64,000 nucleotides of DNA from Bosea sp. (in: a-proteobacteria) (lineage in GTDB: Bacteria > Pseudomonadota > Alphaproteobacteria > Rhizobiales > Beijerinckiaceae). The position numbers and the translations under genes are program-made. Location of the stretch: positions 3,152,698 to 3,216,697 of the forward strand of contig JAAVVV010000001.1 of assembly GCA_023910605.1 (NCBI GenBank). Direction: 5' to 3'. The first letter of the stretch is position 1, and each line of letters opens with the position of its first letter. This document shows, in pieces, positions 11,816 through 21,344 of the stretch. Under the pieces are notes generated by a model. It did no database searches. It had not been told where the DNA came from and saw only the letters and a list, made by a program, of their open reading frames with translations.

Positions 11816-13237
11816 TCAGCTCATCGTCCTCACATCGACGAAGCGCCCCGCCAGCGCCGCCGCCGCCGCCATCTGCGGCGAGACAAGGTGGGTGCGCCCC
11901 TTGAAGCCCTGACGGCCCTCGAAGTTGCGGTTCGAGGTGGAGGCCGCCCGCTGGCCGGGCTTGAGCTGGTCGGGGTTCATGCCCAGGCACATCGAGCAGC
12001 CCGGCTCACGCCATTCAAAGCCTGCGGCGATGAAGATCTTGTCCAGGCCTTCCGCCTCGGCCTGCTGCTTAACCAGCCCCGAACCCGGCACGATCATGCC
12101 GTAGGCCAGCCGGTCATGCAGCTTCCTGCCCTCGACGATCTTCGCCACAGCGCGAAGGTCCTCGATGCGCCCGTTGGTGCACGAGCCGATCCAGATCACG
12201 TCGAGCTCGATGTCGGTAATGCGCGTCCCTGCCTTGAGGCCCATATAGTCCAGCGCGCGTTGCTTGGAGGCGCGCTTGGTCTCGTCGGCGATCTGGCTCG
12301 GGTCCGGCACCATGCCGGTGATGGAGATCACATCCTCCGGGCTCGTGCCCCAGGACACGATGGGCGGCAGGTTGGCCGCGTCGAGCCGCAACACGCGGTC
12401 GAAATGCGCGCCCTCATCGGTCTGCAGCGTATCCCAGTAGCGCATGGCCGCATCCCAGGCCGCGCCCCTGGGCGCCTTGGGCCGGCCGTGGAGATAGTCG
12501 AACGCCTTCTGGTCGGGCGCCACCATGCCGGCGCGGGCCCCGCCTTCGATCGACATGTTGCACACGGTCATGCGCCCTTCCATCGACATGGAGCGCAAGG
12601 CCTCGCCGGCATACTCGATCACCGATCCCGTGCCGCCGGCGGTGCCGATCTCGCCGATGATCGCGAGCACCACGTCCTTGGGCGTGACGCCATTGGTGAG
12701 CGCGCCGTCCACCTGGACGAGCATGTTCTTGGCCTTCTTCTGGATGAGCGTTTGCGTGGCCAGCACATGCTCGACCTCGGAGGTGCCGATGCCATGGGCC
12801 AGCGCGCCGAAGGCGCCATGGGTCGAGGTGTGGCTGTCGCCGCAGACGATGGTCGTGCCGGGCAGCGTGAAGCCCTGCTCGGGGCCCACGACATGGACAA
12901 TGCCCTGCCGCCGATCAAGCTCGTTGAAGTACTCCACGCCGAACTCGGCCGCGTTCATGGCCAGGGTCTCGACCTGGATGCGGCTTTCTTCCTCGGCGAT
13001 GCCCTTGGAGCGGTCCGTGGTAGGCACGTTGTGATCGACGACAGCAAGCGTCTTTTCCGGTGCGCGCACCTTGCGCCCCGTCATGCGGAGGCCCTCGAAG
13101 GCCTGGGGGCTGGTCACCTCATGGACGAGATGGCGATCGATATACAGAAGCGCCGTGCCGTCTGGCTGCTCATGGACGAGATGGTCGTCCCAGATCTTGT
13201 CGTAGAGGGTGCGCGGCTTGCCCGATGCCTTGGCCAT
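11816..13237 (-). CDS. leuC: 3-isopropylmalate dehydratase large subunit
   Basis: Fe-S subunit of isopropylmalate isomerase in leucine synthesis, working with LeuD. It has 473 residues from ATG 13237 ([16 protein letters not shown]), preceded by a gtggggatc ribosome site. Aconitase-family features visible are [31 protein letters not shown] and GCSMCLGMN, which hold the three 4Fe-4S cysteines. Transcribed divergently from the exported rhodanese gene. No leader peptide rich in leucine codons was found upstream. Confidence 0.97.
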   Translation of the reverse strand: MAKASGKPRTLYDKIWDDHLVHEQPDGTALLYIDRHLVHEVTSPQAFEGLRMTGRKVRAPEKTLAVVDHNVPTTDRSKGIAEEESRIQVETLAMNAAEFGVEYFNELDRRQGIVHVVGPEQGFTLPGTTIVCGDSHTSTHGAFGALAHGIGTSEVEHVLATQTLIQKKAKNMLVQVDGALTNGVTPKDVVLAIIGEIGTAGGTGSVIEYAGEALRSMSMEGRMTVCNMSIEGGARAGMVAPDQKAFDYLHGRPKAPRGAAWDAAMRYWDTLQTDEGAHFDRVLRLDAANLPPIVSWGTSPEDVISITGMVPDPSQIADETKRASKQRALDYMGLKAGTRITDIELDVIWIGSCTNGRIEDLRAVAKIVEGRKLHDRLAYGMIVPGSGLVKQQAEAEGLDKIFIAAGFEWREPGCSMCLGMNPDQLKPGQRAASTSNRNFEGRQGFKGRTHLVSPQMAAAAALAGRFVDVRTMS

Positions 13238-13440
13238 GATGATCCCCACCTCGCGGTGCCTTCGTCAGCGATATGACCGTTCTTTAGCGGCTGCCGTGCG
13301 CGCGGGGAAGAGCGCTGTTTGCGCGGCGGCGCAGCCATTGCGGCCCTTGCTCGCAGGCTTGTGTAACGACCTCGCCTGTGATCCCGATTATGAGGCGTCA
13401 GGCGCCATCGCTATCGCGCCCCGCCGGAACCGACTGCCTC

Positions 13441-13872
13441 ATGACCGACACGACCCGCCGCCACACGCTTGGCCTGTTCGCGATCGCCGCCCTCGCCGCC
13501 ACGCCCTTGCAGGCCCAGACCGCGCCTCCGGCTGCGATCTCGGTGCGAGAGGCCCATGAGCGCGCGGCTGCGGGCCGGGCGCTTCTGATAGACATCCGCA
13601 CCCCGGCCGAGTGGCGCGACACAGGCCTGCCCGCCAACGCCATTGCGCTCGACATGACATCGCCGGTCTTCGAGGCGCGGCTCGCCATGCTGCGCGCGGA
13701 GAACCCGGGCAAGCCGATCGCCCTCATCTGCCGTACGGCAAGCCGCAGCCGCAACCTCCAGCGCCTCCTTGCCGGCCGCGGCTGGACGAACCTGGTGGAT
13801 GTACGCGGCGGCATGCTGGGCGACGGCCAGAACAAGGGCTGGCTCGACGAGAACCTCCCCCTCGCGCGCTGA
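13441..13872 (+). CDS. Exported rhodanese-like domain protein
   Basis: 143 residues: a signal sequence (RRHTLGLFAIAALAATPLQAQ, with a twin Arg but not a strict Tat motif) followed by one rhodanese domain. The active-site loop carries Cys97 in LICRTASRS, and LIDIRTPAEW is the typical domain opening. Such single-domain periplasmic rhodaneses handle sulfane sulfur, but the partner here is unknown. ATG 13441 gives the complete signal peptide; an upstream start at 13378 would bury it. Confidence 0.85.
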   Translation: MTDTTRRHTLGLFAIAALAATPLQAQTAPPAAISVREAHERAAAGRALLIDIRTPAEWRDTGLPANAIALDMTSPVFEARLAMLRAENPGKPIALICRTASRSRNLQRLLAGRGWTNLVDVRGGMLGDGQNKGWLDENLPLAR

Positions 13873-13904
13873 GCGGCGAGGCGGCAGGCCGATCGGCGCC
13901 CTGT

Positions 13905-14147
13905 TCAGGCCTTGGCTTCGAGGGCAGCGAGGCGCGCGGCCAGCTTGTCATTCTCCTCGCGGGCGAGGATCGCCATGTCGCGAACGGCCTCGAACTCCTC
14001 GCGGGTGACGACATCCATCTCCGAGAGCAGTCGCTGGACCTGGGTCTTCACCACGGTCTCGACCTCGCGGCGCACGCCCTGGGCGGCGCCAGCGGCATCG
14101 GTTACAAGGCGAGCGACTTCATCGAGAAGCCGGTTGGGCGCATTCAT
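13905..14147 (-). CDS. ubiK: Accessory factor UbiK family protein (BMFP domain)
   Basis: An 80-residue helical protein matching the BMFP/YqiC family. UbiK assists aerobic ubiquinone synthesis in gammaproteobacteria by linking the Ubi complex to lipids; the same role here is inferred. The N-terminus MNAPNRLLDEVARLV is amphipathic, and the C-terminal REEFEAVRDMAILAREEN region is the usual trimeric coiled coil. Divergent from the M24 gene with a 98-bp spacer. Confidence 0.85.
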   Translation of the reverse strand: MNAPNRLLDEVARLVTDAAGAAQGVRREVETVVKTQVQRLLSEMDVVTREEFEAVRDMAILAREENDKLAARLAALEAKA

Positions 14148-14245
14148 GGCGCAACTCCTGTATCATTTCGGCCGCTGGCTTAGCATGTTGCTTTGGCCCG
14201 TGCATCGCTGAATGATGCCGCAACCCCCGCACCGGACCCCAAGCC

Positions 14246-15397
14246 ATGGCCCTTCACTTCACCGCTGCCGAATTCGACCGCCGCCGCGCCGCGCTTCTCG
14301 CGGCCATGGCCGAGCGCCGTCTCGACGGGCTGCTGCTTTTCCAGCAGGAGAGCCTCTATTGGCTGACCGGCTATGACACCTTCGGCTTTTGTTTTTTTCA
14401 GGGCCTCGTGCTGTGCGCTGACGGCCGCATGGCGCTGCTGACCCGTTCGGCCGACCTCCGGCAGGCCCAGCACACCTCGAACCTCACCGACATCCGGGTC
14501 TGGAAGGATGCGCGCGATGCCAACCCCGCGGTCGATATGCTCGCAGTGGCGAGGGATCTGCGGCTGGCGGGGAAGCGCCTTGGCGTCGAATACGAGAGCT
14601 ACGGGCTGGTCGCGTCCAATGGCCGCAAGCTGGATGCGGCCTTCGCGGGCGTCTGTGAGCTGGTTGATGCCTCCGGAATCGTGACGCGCCTCAGGGCCGT
14701 CAAATCCTCCGAGGAGATCGCCTGCGTGCGCAAGGCGGCGGCGCTGTGCGATGCGGCCGACGGTGCTGCCCTCGCCACCATCAGGTCAGGCGCGGACGAG
14801 GGCGAAATCCTCGCGGCGCAGCACAATGCGATCTTCCAGGCCGGCGGCGATTATCCCGCCAACGAGTTCATCATCGGCTCGGGCCGCGATGCGCTGCTGT
14901 GCCGCTACAAGGCCGGCCGTCGCAGGCTCGACGCCGCCGACCAGATCACGCTCGAATTCGCCGGTGTCTGGCGGCATTATCACTGCGCCGCCATGCGCAC
15001 CGTGGTGGTTGGCGAGCCTCGCCCGCTGCATAGGCTTTACCACGCGGCGGCGCGGGACGCGCTGGGGGCCTGCGAGCACGCGCTGAGGCCCGGCAACACG
15101 GCCGGCGATGTCTTCGCGGCCCATGAACGGGTCTTCGCCGAACATGGCCTTGCCGATCATCGGCTCAATGCCTGCGGCTATTCGCTGGGCGCGCGCTTCA
15201 CGCCGAGCTGGATGGACTGGCCCATGTTCTACGAGAGTAATGACTGGGTTCTGGAGCCCGGCATGGTCATGTTCGCGCACATGATCCTGATGGATTCGGC
15301 CAGCGAGACGGCGATGTGCCTGGGCCGGACCTATCTTGTCACCGATAGCATCGCGGAGGCGCTCAACGGCTCCGATACCGGCCTGATGACCCGCTGA
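14246..15397 (+). CDS. M24-fold hydrolase of creatinase/ectoine-hydrolase (DoeA) type
   Basis: A 383-residue protein with the two-domain layout of creatinase and prolidase: N-terminal LLLFQQESLYWLTGYDTFGF and C-terminal pita-bread fold. Where metal-dependent aminopeptidases have Asp ligands it reads LEFAGVWRHYHCAAMRT, which resembles the metal-independent ectoine hydrolase and creatinase branch. GYSLGARFTPSW and LEPGMVMFAHM are in line with that group. Amide hydrolysis of a small compatible-solute-like or amidino compound is therefore more likely than dipeptidase activity. No ectoine genes are adjacent, so the substrate is unassigned. Confidence 0.8.
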   Translation: MALHFTAAEFDRRRAALLAAMAERRLDGLLLFQQESLYWLTGYDTFGFCFFQGLVLCADGRMALLTRSADLRQAQHTSNLTDIRVWKDARDANPAVDMLAVARDLRLAGKRLGVEYESYGLVASNGRKLDAAFAGVCELVDASGIVTRLRAVKSSEEIACVRKAAALCDAADGAALATIRSGADEGEILAAQHNAIFQAGGDYPANEFIIGSGRDALLCRYKAGRRRLDAADQITLEFAGVWRHYHCAAMRTVVVGEPRPLHRLYHAAARDALGACEHALRPGNTAGDVFAAHERVFAEHGLADHRLNACGYSLGARFTPSWMDWPMFYESNDWVLEPGMVMFAHMILMDSASETAMCLGRTYLVTDSIAEALNGSDTGLMTR

Positions 15398-15492
15398 TCG
15401 ATCACTCAGGGGGCCGGCTGGACGCTGCCGGCCCAAGCGGATAGAGTAGACCCTACCCACACAAGCCCTTCGAGGGGCGGGAGGCGTCTGGC

Positions 15493-16023
15493 ATGAGACT
15501 GGTACTGGTGGCGGCCGTGATGGCCGGCGGCCTCGCGGCCTGCAATGAAACGACGACAGCGGCGCGCGCGCCGACCCAGGCGCCGGGCGTGCCCATCGCC
15601 GTCGACAGCATCTCGGGCGGGCCCGACGCGCTGCGCGGATCCTTCACAAACGCCTTTTCGAGCGAGGCCACCGCGCGCCAGGTCGACATCGTCGATCCAA
15701 AGACCAACCCCCGCTACCGGGTGCGCGGCTATCTCGCCGCCCAGCCCACCGAGGAAGGCCAGACCGCCCTCGCATTCGTCTGGGATGTGTTCGATTCGCA
15801 GAAGCGGCGCGCCCAGCGCGTCCAGGGAGCGACCGTGGCGCGCAGCGCTTCGGGCGACTGGAGTGGCGTGGACGAGACCACCGTCAACAAGGCGGCCTCC
15901 GAATCGGTCGACCAGATCGCCCAGTTTCTCGCCGGCCAGGATCAGCTCACGCAGCCAGGCGCCAGCGCCGGCAGCGCCGTGGCCGCAGCAAGCGCCGCGC
16001 CAAGGCTCGGCCTGACTCGCTGA
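15493..16023 (+). CDS. Putative lipoprotein, hypothetical
   Basis: 176 residues with a short lipoprotein signal: hydrophobic segment then LAAC (Cys17). The mature part contains RYRVRGYLAAQPTEEGQTALAFVWDVFD and SESVDQIAQFLAG, suggesting a compact beta-rich periplasmic domain. The family was not recognised. ATG 15493 is preceded by a GGGAGG-type ribosome site. Convergent with the DadA-like gene. Confidence 0.75.
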   Translation: MRLVLVAAVMAGGLAACNETTTAARAPTQAPGVPIAVDSISGGPDALRGSFTNAFSSEATARQVDIVDPKTNPRYRVRGYLAAQPTEEGQTALAFVWDVFDSQKRRAQRVQGATVARSASGDWSGVDETTVNKAASESVDQIAQFLAGQDQLTQPGASAGSAVAAASAAPRLGLTR

Positions 16024-16041
16024 CTTCGCCCTTGCTGTCTG

Positions 16042-17298
16042 TCAGAACGCCTGCAGGCGGATTGGCGGCTCGCGCCCTGCCATCTCATCGGCAAGGATGC
16101 GCGCGGTGGCATGCGCCATGGTCCAGCCCATGTGGCCATGCCCGATATTGAGCCAGAGACCCGGCTGCTGCTCGCGCACCACCGGCAATCCCTTGGGCGT
16201 CATCGGCCTGAACCCGGCCCAGGCCTGTCCCGTCTCCATCGCCGCCGCGTTGCCCGGAAACAGGCGGTTCCCGAAGGACTTCAGGCGCGCGATGGCGGCC
16301 GGATCGACGCTGCGGTCATGGCCGGCGAACACCGCCCCGGTCGTGAGCCTGATCTCATCGCCCTGCCGCCTCCAGGCGATGCCGGCATCCTTGTCGACGC
16401 CGTCGATGCGTGGGCCGGCATTGCCCTTTGCCCCCTCGACATGCAGCGAGTAGCCCTTGACCGGGTAGACCGGCAGGCGGACCCCGTGCTGTTCGAGGAA
16501 GGGCGCGGCCTCAGGCCCGAGCGCGACCACGACAGCGTCGGCCTCGACACCGCCCTTGTCCGTCCAGACGCCGGTGACGCGGCCTCCCTGCTCGATGAGG
16601 CCGAGCACCGAGGCCCCCCACATCGTCTGCAATCCCTCCCCTTCGAGCCGGGCGCAGAGCGCCGCCGCGAAGGCGTGGCATGAGCCCGATGCATCGGACG
16701 CGGCATGAAGCGCCCCGGCCAGCGGCCGCAAAGAGCCATCCGGCGAACCCGCCAGCGGCCGCAGGCCCGGATCGAGCGCCAGCGCATCGGCCGCGCCCAG
16801 CACCGCGATGGCCTGCCCGTTGCCGCTCATGATGGCGGACATGCGCGCCGCGCGCTCCAGCGCTGCCGCATCGCGGTAAAGGTAGAGCGCGCCTTCGCGC
16901 TTGTGCGGGACGTGAAGGCCCGCCTGCTCCATCGTCTCCAGCCAGAGCGCCTGGGAATGCAGGCACAGACGGTGCTTGGCGCGCGTGTTCGCCCGCTCGC
17001 GGGACGGGGTGCATTCGGCGGCGAAGCGCAGCGCCCAGCGCCGGAAGGCCGCGCTCAGCCGATCCTCGAAGGAAAAGCCGCTCGCCTGCCCCAGGAGCCC
17101 GCCGATCCCGGCCTTCAGCGCAGGCAGCGACCCCCAGGCGAAGGCGTGGCCCGTGGAGATCAGGCCCGCATTGCCCCAGGAGGTTTCGGTCGCCGGACCG
17201 GAGGCCCTGTCGATCAGCGTGACCGCATGGCCATCCGCCATCAGCCGGAAGGCGGAGGTGACGCCGACGATGCCGGCTCCGAGAATGACGATGCGCAT
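16042..17298 (-). CDS. FAD-dependent D-amino acid dehydrogenase-like oxidoreductase
   Basis: A DAO-family flavoprotein of 418 residues, close in layout to DadA (about 416-432), which oxidatively deaminates D-amino acids at the inner membrane and passes electrons to quinone. The Rossmann dinucleotide site is ILGAGIVGVTSAF at residue 4, with WGNAGLIS next to it. The C-terminal GFRPMTPKGLPVV and IGHGHMGWTMA segments are typical of the DadA/GlyOx group. No alanine racemase is nearby, so D-alanine as substrate is not established. ATG 17298 begins the Rossmann strand directly. Confidence 0.87.
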   Translation of the reverse strand: MRIVILGAGIVGVTSAFRLMADGHAVTLIDRASGPATETSWGNAGLISTGHAFAWGSLPALKAGIGGLLGQASGFSFEDRLSAAFRRWALRFAAECTPSRERANTRAKHRLCLHSQALWLETMEQAGLHVPHKREGALYLYRDAAALERAARMSAIMSGNGQAIAVLGAADALALDPGLRPLAGSPDGSLRPLAGALHAASDASGSCHAFAAALCARLEGEGLQTMWGASVLGLIEQGGRVTGVWTDKGGVEADAVVVALGPEAAPFLEQHGVRLPVYPVKGYSLHVEGAKGNAGPRIDGVDKDAGIAWRRQGDEIRLTTGAVFAGHDRSVDPAAIARLKSFGNRLFPGNAAAMETGQAWAGFRPMTPKGLPVVREQQPGLWLNIGHGHMGWTMAHATARILADEMAGREPPIRLQAF

Positions 17299-17380
17299 GT
17301 GTGGACGGCTGCTGGGGGAAGGGCCCGAAGGCGGTGTCGGAAACGGTCGGCGGCTCGAGCCTTGCGTGCGCGAGGTGGCC

Positions 17381-18220
17381 ATGTCACATCGCCAATGGCC
17401 CAACGAGGCCAAAACCGCAATGCGCGAGAGCATATCGTTGTCCCTGCCGCTGTCGATCTTCATCATCGCCAAGAATGAGGCTGACCGGATCGGCGCGGCG
17501 ATCAAGGCCGTGCGGGAGTTGAGCGACGACATCGTGGTGATCGACTCGGGCTCGACCGACGACACCATCGCCGTGGCGGCCGGGCTGGGCGCGCGGACAG
17601 TACACAATGCCTGGCCCGGCTACGGGCTGCAGAAGCAGTTCGGCGAGGACCAGTGCCGGCACGACTGGATGCTGAACATCGATGCCGACGAGATCATCTT
17701 GCCGGAGCTGGCCGCTTCAATCCGGGCGCTCTTCACCTCCGGCGAGCCGGCTCCCGCCGGCTACAGGATGCGCATCGCCGAGACGTTTCCCGGCGAAGGC
17801 GCGCCCCATCCCCTCGCCTATGCGCTCACGCCTGTCAGGCTCTATCACCGCAGCGTGGGCCGTTATTCCCCCTCGCCGGTGCATGACCGCGTTGTCATGG
17901 CGCCCAAGGCTCCTGTGCTGTGGCTGAAAGGCGTCGTCGCGCATTATTCCGTCCGCTCGCTCGGCGACCAGATCGCCAAGCTCAACGCCTATGCCGACGC
18001 GCAGGCCGCCGACATGCTGGCGCGGGGGCAGGGCATCACGCGGCTGCGCATGGTGTTGGAGTTTCCCGCCAATTTCCTCAAAGCCTATGTCGGGCGCCGG
18101 CACATGCTTCGCGGAACCTACGGGTTCATGACGGCCATGAACTTCGCCTTCTACCGCTATCTTCGCGCAGCCAAGTACTGGGAGCGCCGCCTCGACCGGC
18201 GTGGACATCGACATGACTGA
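17381..18220 (+). CDS. Glycosyltransferase family 2 (WaaE/KdtX/LgtF type)
   Basis: 279 residues from ATG 17381 (gagg ribosome site; ATG 17420 is an alternative). SIFIIAKNEADRIG and VVIDSGSTDDT form the nucleotide-sugar site, and NIDADE (about 99-104) is the metal-binding DxD equivalent. The WPGYGLQKQFGEDQC block is characteristic of LPS core beta-1,4-glucosyltransferases of the KdtX/WaaE group. Likely role: adding a hexose to LPS core or an envelope glycan at the cytoplasmic face. Its stop overlaps the next gene by 8 bp, indicating coupled translation. Confidence 0.85.
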   Translation: MSHRQWPNEAKTAMRESISLSLPLSIFIIAKNEADRIGAAIKAVRELSDDIVVIDSGSTDDTIAVAAGLGARTVHNAWPGYGLQKQFGEDQCRHDWMLNIDADEIILPELAASIRALFTSGEPAPAGYRMRIAETFPGEGAPHPLAYALTPVRLYHRSVGRYSPSPVHDRVVMAPKAPVLWLKGVVAHYSVRSLGDQIAKLNAYADAQAADMLARGQGITRLRMVLEFPANFLKAYVGRRHMLRGTYGFMTAMNFAFYRYLRAAKYWERRLDRRGHRHD

Positions 18221-19007
18221 AGCAGCAATCGCTCCTGGCGAGGTCGCGCTTGTCACCGGCGGCGCCAAGCGCGTCGGGCGCGCCATCGTGCTCAGGCTGG
18301 CTGAGGCCGGCTACGGCGTCGCCATCCACTGCAACGAGTCCGTCGGCGAGGCGGAGGAGCTTGCAGCCACGATCGTGGCGGCCGGCGGGCGGGCCACCGT
18401 GGTTTCCGCAGATCTCGTCGATCCCGCCTCGGTGGAAGGCATCATCCCGGTCGCCGCCGCGCAGCTCGGGCCGGTGACGCTCCTGGTCAACAACGCCTCG
18501 ATGTTCGCCAAGGACAGCCTCACCGCCATCGACGTGCCCACCTGGAACCGCCAGTTCTCGGTGAACATCCGTGCGCCATCCGTCCTCGCCGGGATCATGG
18601 CCAAGGCGCTGCCGGAGGGCCGGAACGGCGCGATCGTCAACATCCTCGACCAGCGCGTCTGGAAGCTGACCCCGGAATATTATTCCTACACCCTGTCCAA
18701 GGCCGCGATGTGGGCCGCCACGCGCACCATGGCGCAGGCGCTCAGCCCCCGCATCCGCGTCAATGCCGTTGGGCCCGGCCCCACCGTCGCCAACACCCAT
18801 GACGGCGAGGCGCTGTTCCTCAAGGAGGCTGAAGGCACGCTGCTGGGCCGCGCCATCGCGCCCGAGGAGATCGCAGACGCCGTGCTCTATCTGGCGACGG
18901 CGCGCTCCATCACCGGGCAGATGCTGGCGGTCGATGGCGGGCAGCATCTGGGCTGGCGCACGCCCGACATCGTCTCCGACGAGGCCGGCGGCGCATCCGC
19001 GCCTTGA
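18213..19007 (+). CDS. Short-chain dehydrogenase, pteridine-reductase (FolM)-like
   Basis: 264 residues from ATG 18213. Rossmann motif TGGAKRVG carries Arg where most SDRs have Gly (TGxxxGxG), the signature of pteridine reductases such as FolM and PTR1. NNAS and the catalytic YTLSK motif (about 162-166) are intact. The predicted reaction is NADPH-dependent dihydropteridine or dihydrofolate reduction in the cytoplasm. It overlaps the glycosyltransferase stop. The last codons contain the putative ffh promoter. Confidence 0.85.
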   Translation: MTEAAIAPGEVALVTGGAKRVGRAIVLRLAEAGYGVAIHCNESVGEAEELAATIVAAGGRATVVSADLVDPASVEGIIPVAAAQLGPVTLLVNNASMFAKDSLTAIDVPTWNRQFSVNIRAPSVLAGIMAKALPEGRNGAIVNILDQRVWKLTPEYYSYTLSKAAMWAATRTMAQALSPRIRVNAVGPGPTVANTHDGEALFLKEAEGTLLGRAIAPEEIADAVLYLATARSITGQMLAVDGGQHLGWRTPDIVSDEAGGASAP

Positions 19008-19033
19008 CATTCGCGGCCGGCTGGGGCTTTAAC
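19004..19033 (+). promoter_or_regulatory. Putative ffh promoter
   Basis: TTGACA (19004-19009) and TTTAAC (19028-19033) are 18 bp apart. The -35 is a perfect consensus and overlaps the SDR stop codon; the -10 lies in a GGGG...CCCC inverted repeat. It would give an ffh leader of about 150 nt. Inferred. Confidence 0.45.
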
Positions 19034-19189
19034 CCCCCAATTCTCGTTCGACATCGTCGTTCGTCCATCCGCCGCCCTGCCCCTTGAGGCTGGAGGTCAT
19101 CGCCCGACAGCGCGTCGCGCCCTCGGGCGAAAAAGCGTTTGGTCGATGTCTTTGCCGGACAGGCACGCAACACGGATGGTCACGGCCAC

Positions 19190-20776
19190 ATGTTCCAGAA
19201 CCTGAGCGACAAGCTCAATGGCATCCTGCAAGGGCTCACCCGGCGCGGCTCGCTGACGGAAGACGACGTCAACGCGGCGCTGCGCGAGGTTCGGCGCGCC
19301 CTGCTGGAAGCGGACGTGGCGCTGGAAGTGGTGCGCAGCTTCACCGACAAGGTTCGCGCCCGCGCCGTCGGCGCCGAGGTTCTGAAGTCGGTCACGCCCG
19401 GCCAGCAGGTCATCAAGATCGTCAACGACGTGCTGGTGGACACCCTCGGCGGCGAGGGCGAGGTCATCTCGCTCGACGCCGTGCCGCCTGTGCCGATCCT
19501 GATGGTCGGCCTGCAGGGCTCGGGCAAGACCACTTCCACCGCCAAGATCGCCAAGCGCCTCACCGATCGCGACAAGCGCAAGGTGCTGATGGCCTCGCTC
19601 GACACGCGCCGCCCGGCTGCGATGGAGCAGCTTGCCATTCTCGGCAAGCAGATCGGCGTCGACACGCTGCCCATCGTCGCTGGCCAGGGCGCCGTGCAGA
19701 TCGCGCGCCGCGCGCTCGAGGCCGGCAAGCTCGGCGGCTATGACGTGGTCATGCTCGACACCGCCGGCCGCGTCACGCTCGACGAGGCGCTGATGCTGGA
19801 GGTGGCCGAGGTCAAGGCCGCCACCGAACCGCATGAGGTGCTGCTGGTTGCCGACGCGCTGACCGGGCAGGACGCGGTCAACACCGCCCGCGCCTTCGAC
19901 GGCCGCGTGGGCCTGACCGGCATCGTGCTGACCCGTATGGACGGCGATGGCCGTGGCGGCGCGGCGCTCTCCATGCGCGCGGTCACCGGCAAGCCGATCA
20001 AGCTGGTCGGCACGGGCGAGAAGGTCGATGCGCTGGAGGAGTTCCACCCCGGGCGCGTCGCCAACCGCATCCTCGGCATGGGCGACATCGTCAGCCTCGT
20101 CGAGAAGGCCGCAGCCAACATAGATCAGGCCGCCGCCCAGAAAATGGCCGAACGCATGGCCAAGGGCAAGTTCGACCTTGAGGACATGCGCGGCCAGCTC
20201 AAGCAGATGGAGACGATGGGCGGCATCGGCGGCGTGATGGGCATGCTGCCCGGCATCGCCAGGATGAAGCAGCAGATGGCCAGCGCCAATCTCGACGAGC
20301 GCGTCATCAAGCGCCAGATCGCCATCATCGATTCCATGACCCCGGCCGAGCGCCGCGACCCGGAATTGCTCAAGGCCAGCCGTAAGCGCCGCATCGCGGC
20401 CGGCTCGGGCGCCACGCCAGAGGCCATCAACAAGCTGCTCAAGATGCATCGCGGCATGGCCGACATGATGAAGATGATGGGCAAGCAGAAGGGCGGCCTG
20501 CTTGGCAAGATGGGCCAGATGTTCGGGATAGGCGGCGGCGGCATGCCGGACCTCGATCCGTCCAAGATGACGCCCGAGCAGATCGAGCAGATCAAGAAGC
20601 TGAGCGGCGGCCAGATGCCCCCCGGCTTCGGCGGCGGCAAGGGCCTTCCTCCCATGCCCCCAGGCCTCGGCGGCGGAATGCCCAAGCTTCCCGGGCTCGG
20701 AAACCCCGGCCTTCCCGGCCCCAAGGGCGGCCTCCCCGGCCTCGGCTTCAACCCGTTCGGGGGGAAGAAGAAGTGA
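19190..20776 (+). CDS. ffh: Signal recognition particle GTPase Ffh
   Basis: Binds signal sequences on ribosomes with SRP RNA and delivers them to FtsY at the membrane. It has 528 residues from ATG 19190. N domain 1-95; G domain with GLQGSGKTT (108-116), DTRRPAAMEQL, DTAGR and TRMDGDGRGG; Met-rich M domain about 300-435. The last 90 residues form a Gly/Pro/Met-rich, Lys-ending tail, making it about 75 residues longer than E. coli Ffh. A GNAT gene overlaps its stop (GTGA). The following genes are rpsP, rimM and trmD, the usual alphaproteobacterial order. Confidence 0.97.
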   Translation: MFQNLSDKLNGILQGLTRRGSLTEDDVNAALREVRRALLEADVALEVVRSFTDKVRARAVGAEVLKSVTPGQQVIKIVNDVLVDTLGGEGEVISLDAVPPVPILMVGLQGSGKTTSTAKIAKRLTDRDKRKVLMASLDTRRPAAMEQLAILGKQIGVDTLPIVAGQGAVQIARRALEAGKLGGYDVVMLDTAGRVTLDEALMLEVAEVKAATEPHEVLLVADALTGQDAVNTARAFDGRVGLTGIVLTRMDGDGRGGAALSMRAVTGKPIKLVGTGEKVDALEEFHPGRVANRILGMGDIVSLVEKAAANIDQAAAQKMAERMAKGKFDLEDMRGQLKQMETMGGIGGVMGMLPGIARMKQQMASANLDERVIKRQIAIIDSMTPAERRDPELLKASRKRRIAAGSGATPEAINKLLKMHRGMADMMKMMGKQKGGLLGKMGQMFGIGGGGMPDLDPSKMTPEQIEQIKKLSGGQMPPGFGGGKGLPPMPPGLGGGMPKLPGLGNPGLPGPKGGLPGLGFNPFGGKKK

Positions 20777-21306
20777 TCGCGGGCCTCGACATTCCCTCGG
20801 TGGAGACCGAGCGGCTGCGCCTGCGCGGCTGGCGGGAAAGCGATGTGGACGGCCTCGTCGAACTGCTCGGCGATGAGGCGCATGCGCGCTTCGTCGGCCC
20901 CATGACGTCACGCCCCGATATCTGGCGGCGCATGGCGGGGATGATCGGCCACTGGGTCCTGCGTGGCTATGGAACCTGGGCGGTGACCGAGAAAGGGCGC
21001 GATGTCTGCCTTGGCTGGGTCGGCCCGTGGTATCCGGAAGGCTTTTCGGAACCCGAGATCGGCTGGGCGCTCGCGCCATCGGCCATTGGCAGGGGCATCG
21101 CCACGGAAGCGGCCGTCGCCGCGCGGCAGTTCGCCTATGACAAGCTCGGCTGGAAGACCGCCGTCAGCTTCATCCATCCCGACAATCATGCTTCCCGGCG
21201 CGTCGCGACCAAGCTCGGCGCCGCGCGCGACGGAACCTCGACCGTTCACGGCACTGCGGTGGACGTCTGGCGGCACCCGCCGCCCGGCGCGCTGTCACCT
21301 GCCTGA
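20773..21306 (+). CDS. GNAT family N-acetyltransferase (RimJ/RimL-like)
   Basis: 177 residues beginning at GTG 20773, which overlaps the ffh stop (GTGA), so it is likely translationally coupled. The fold is recognisable from the opening [15 protein letters not shown], the mid-strand [19 protein letters not shown] acetyl-CoA loop, and [15 protein letters not shown]. RimJ/RimL relatives acetylate ribosomal-protein N-termini. The position between ffh and rpsP makes a translation-related substrate attractive but unproven. Confidence 0.87.
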   Translation: MIAGLDIPSVETERLRLRGWRESDVDGLVELLGDEAHARFVGPMTSRPDIWRRMAGMIGHWVLRGYGTWAVTEKGRDVCLGWVGPWYPEGFSEPEIGWALAPSAIGRGIATEAAVAARQFAYDKLGWKTAVSFIHPDNHASRRVATKLGAARDGTSTVHGTAVDVWRHPPPGALSPA

Positions 21307-21344
21307 AATCCTGCAACACGACACATCAAACCTGGGAGACCAAC

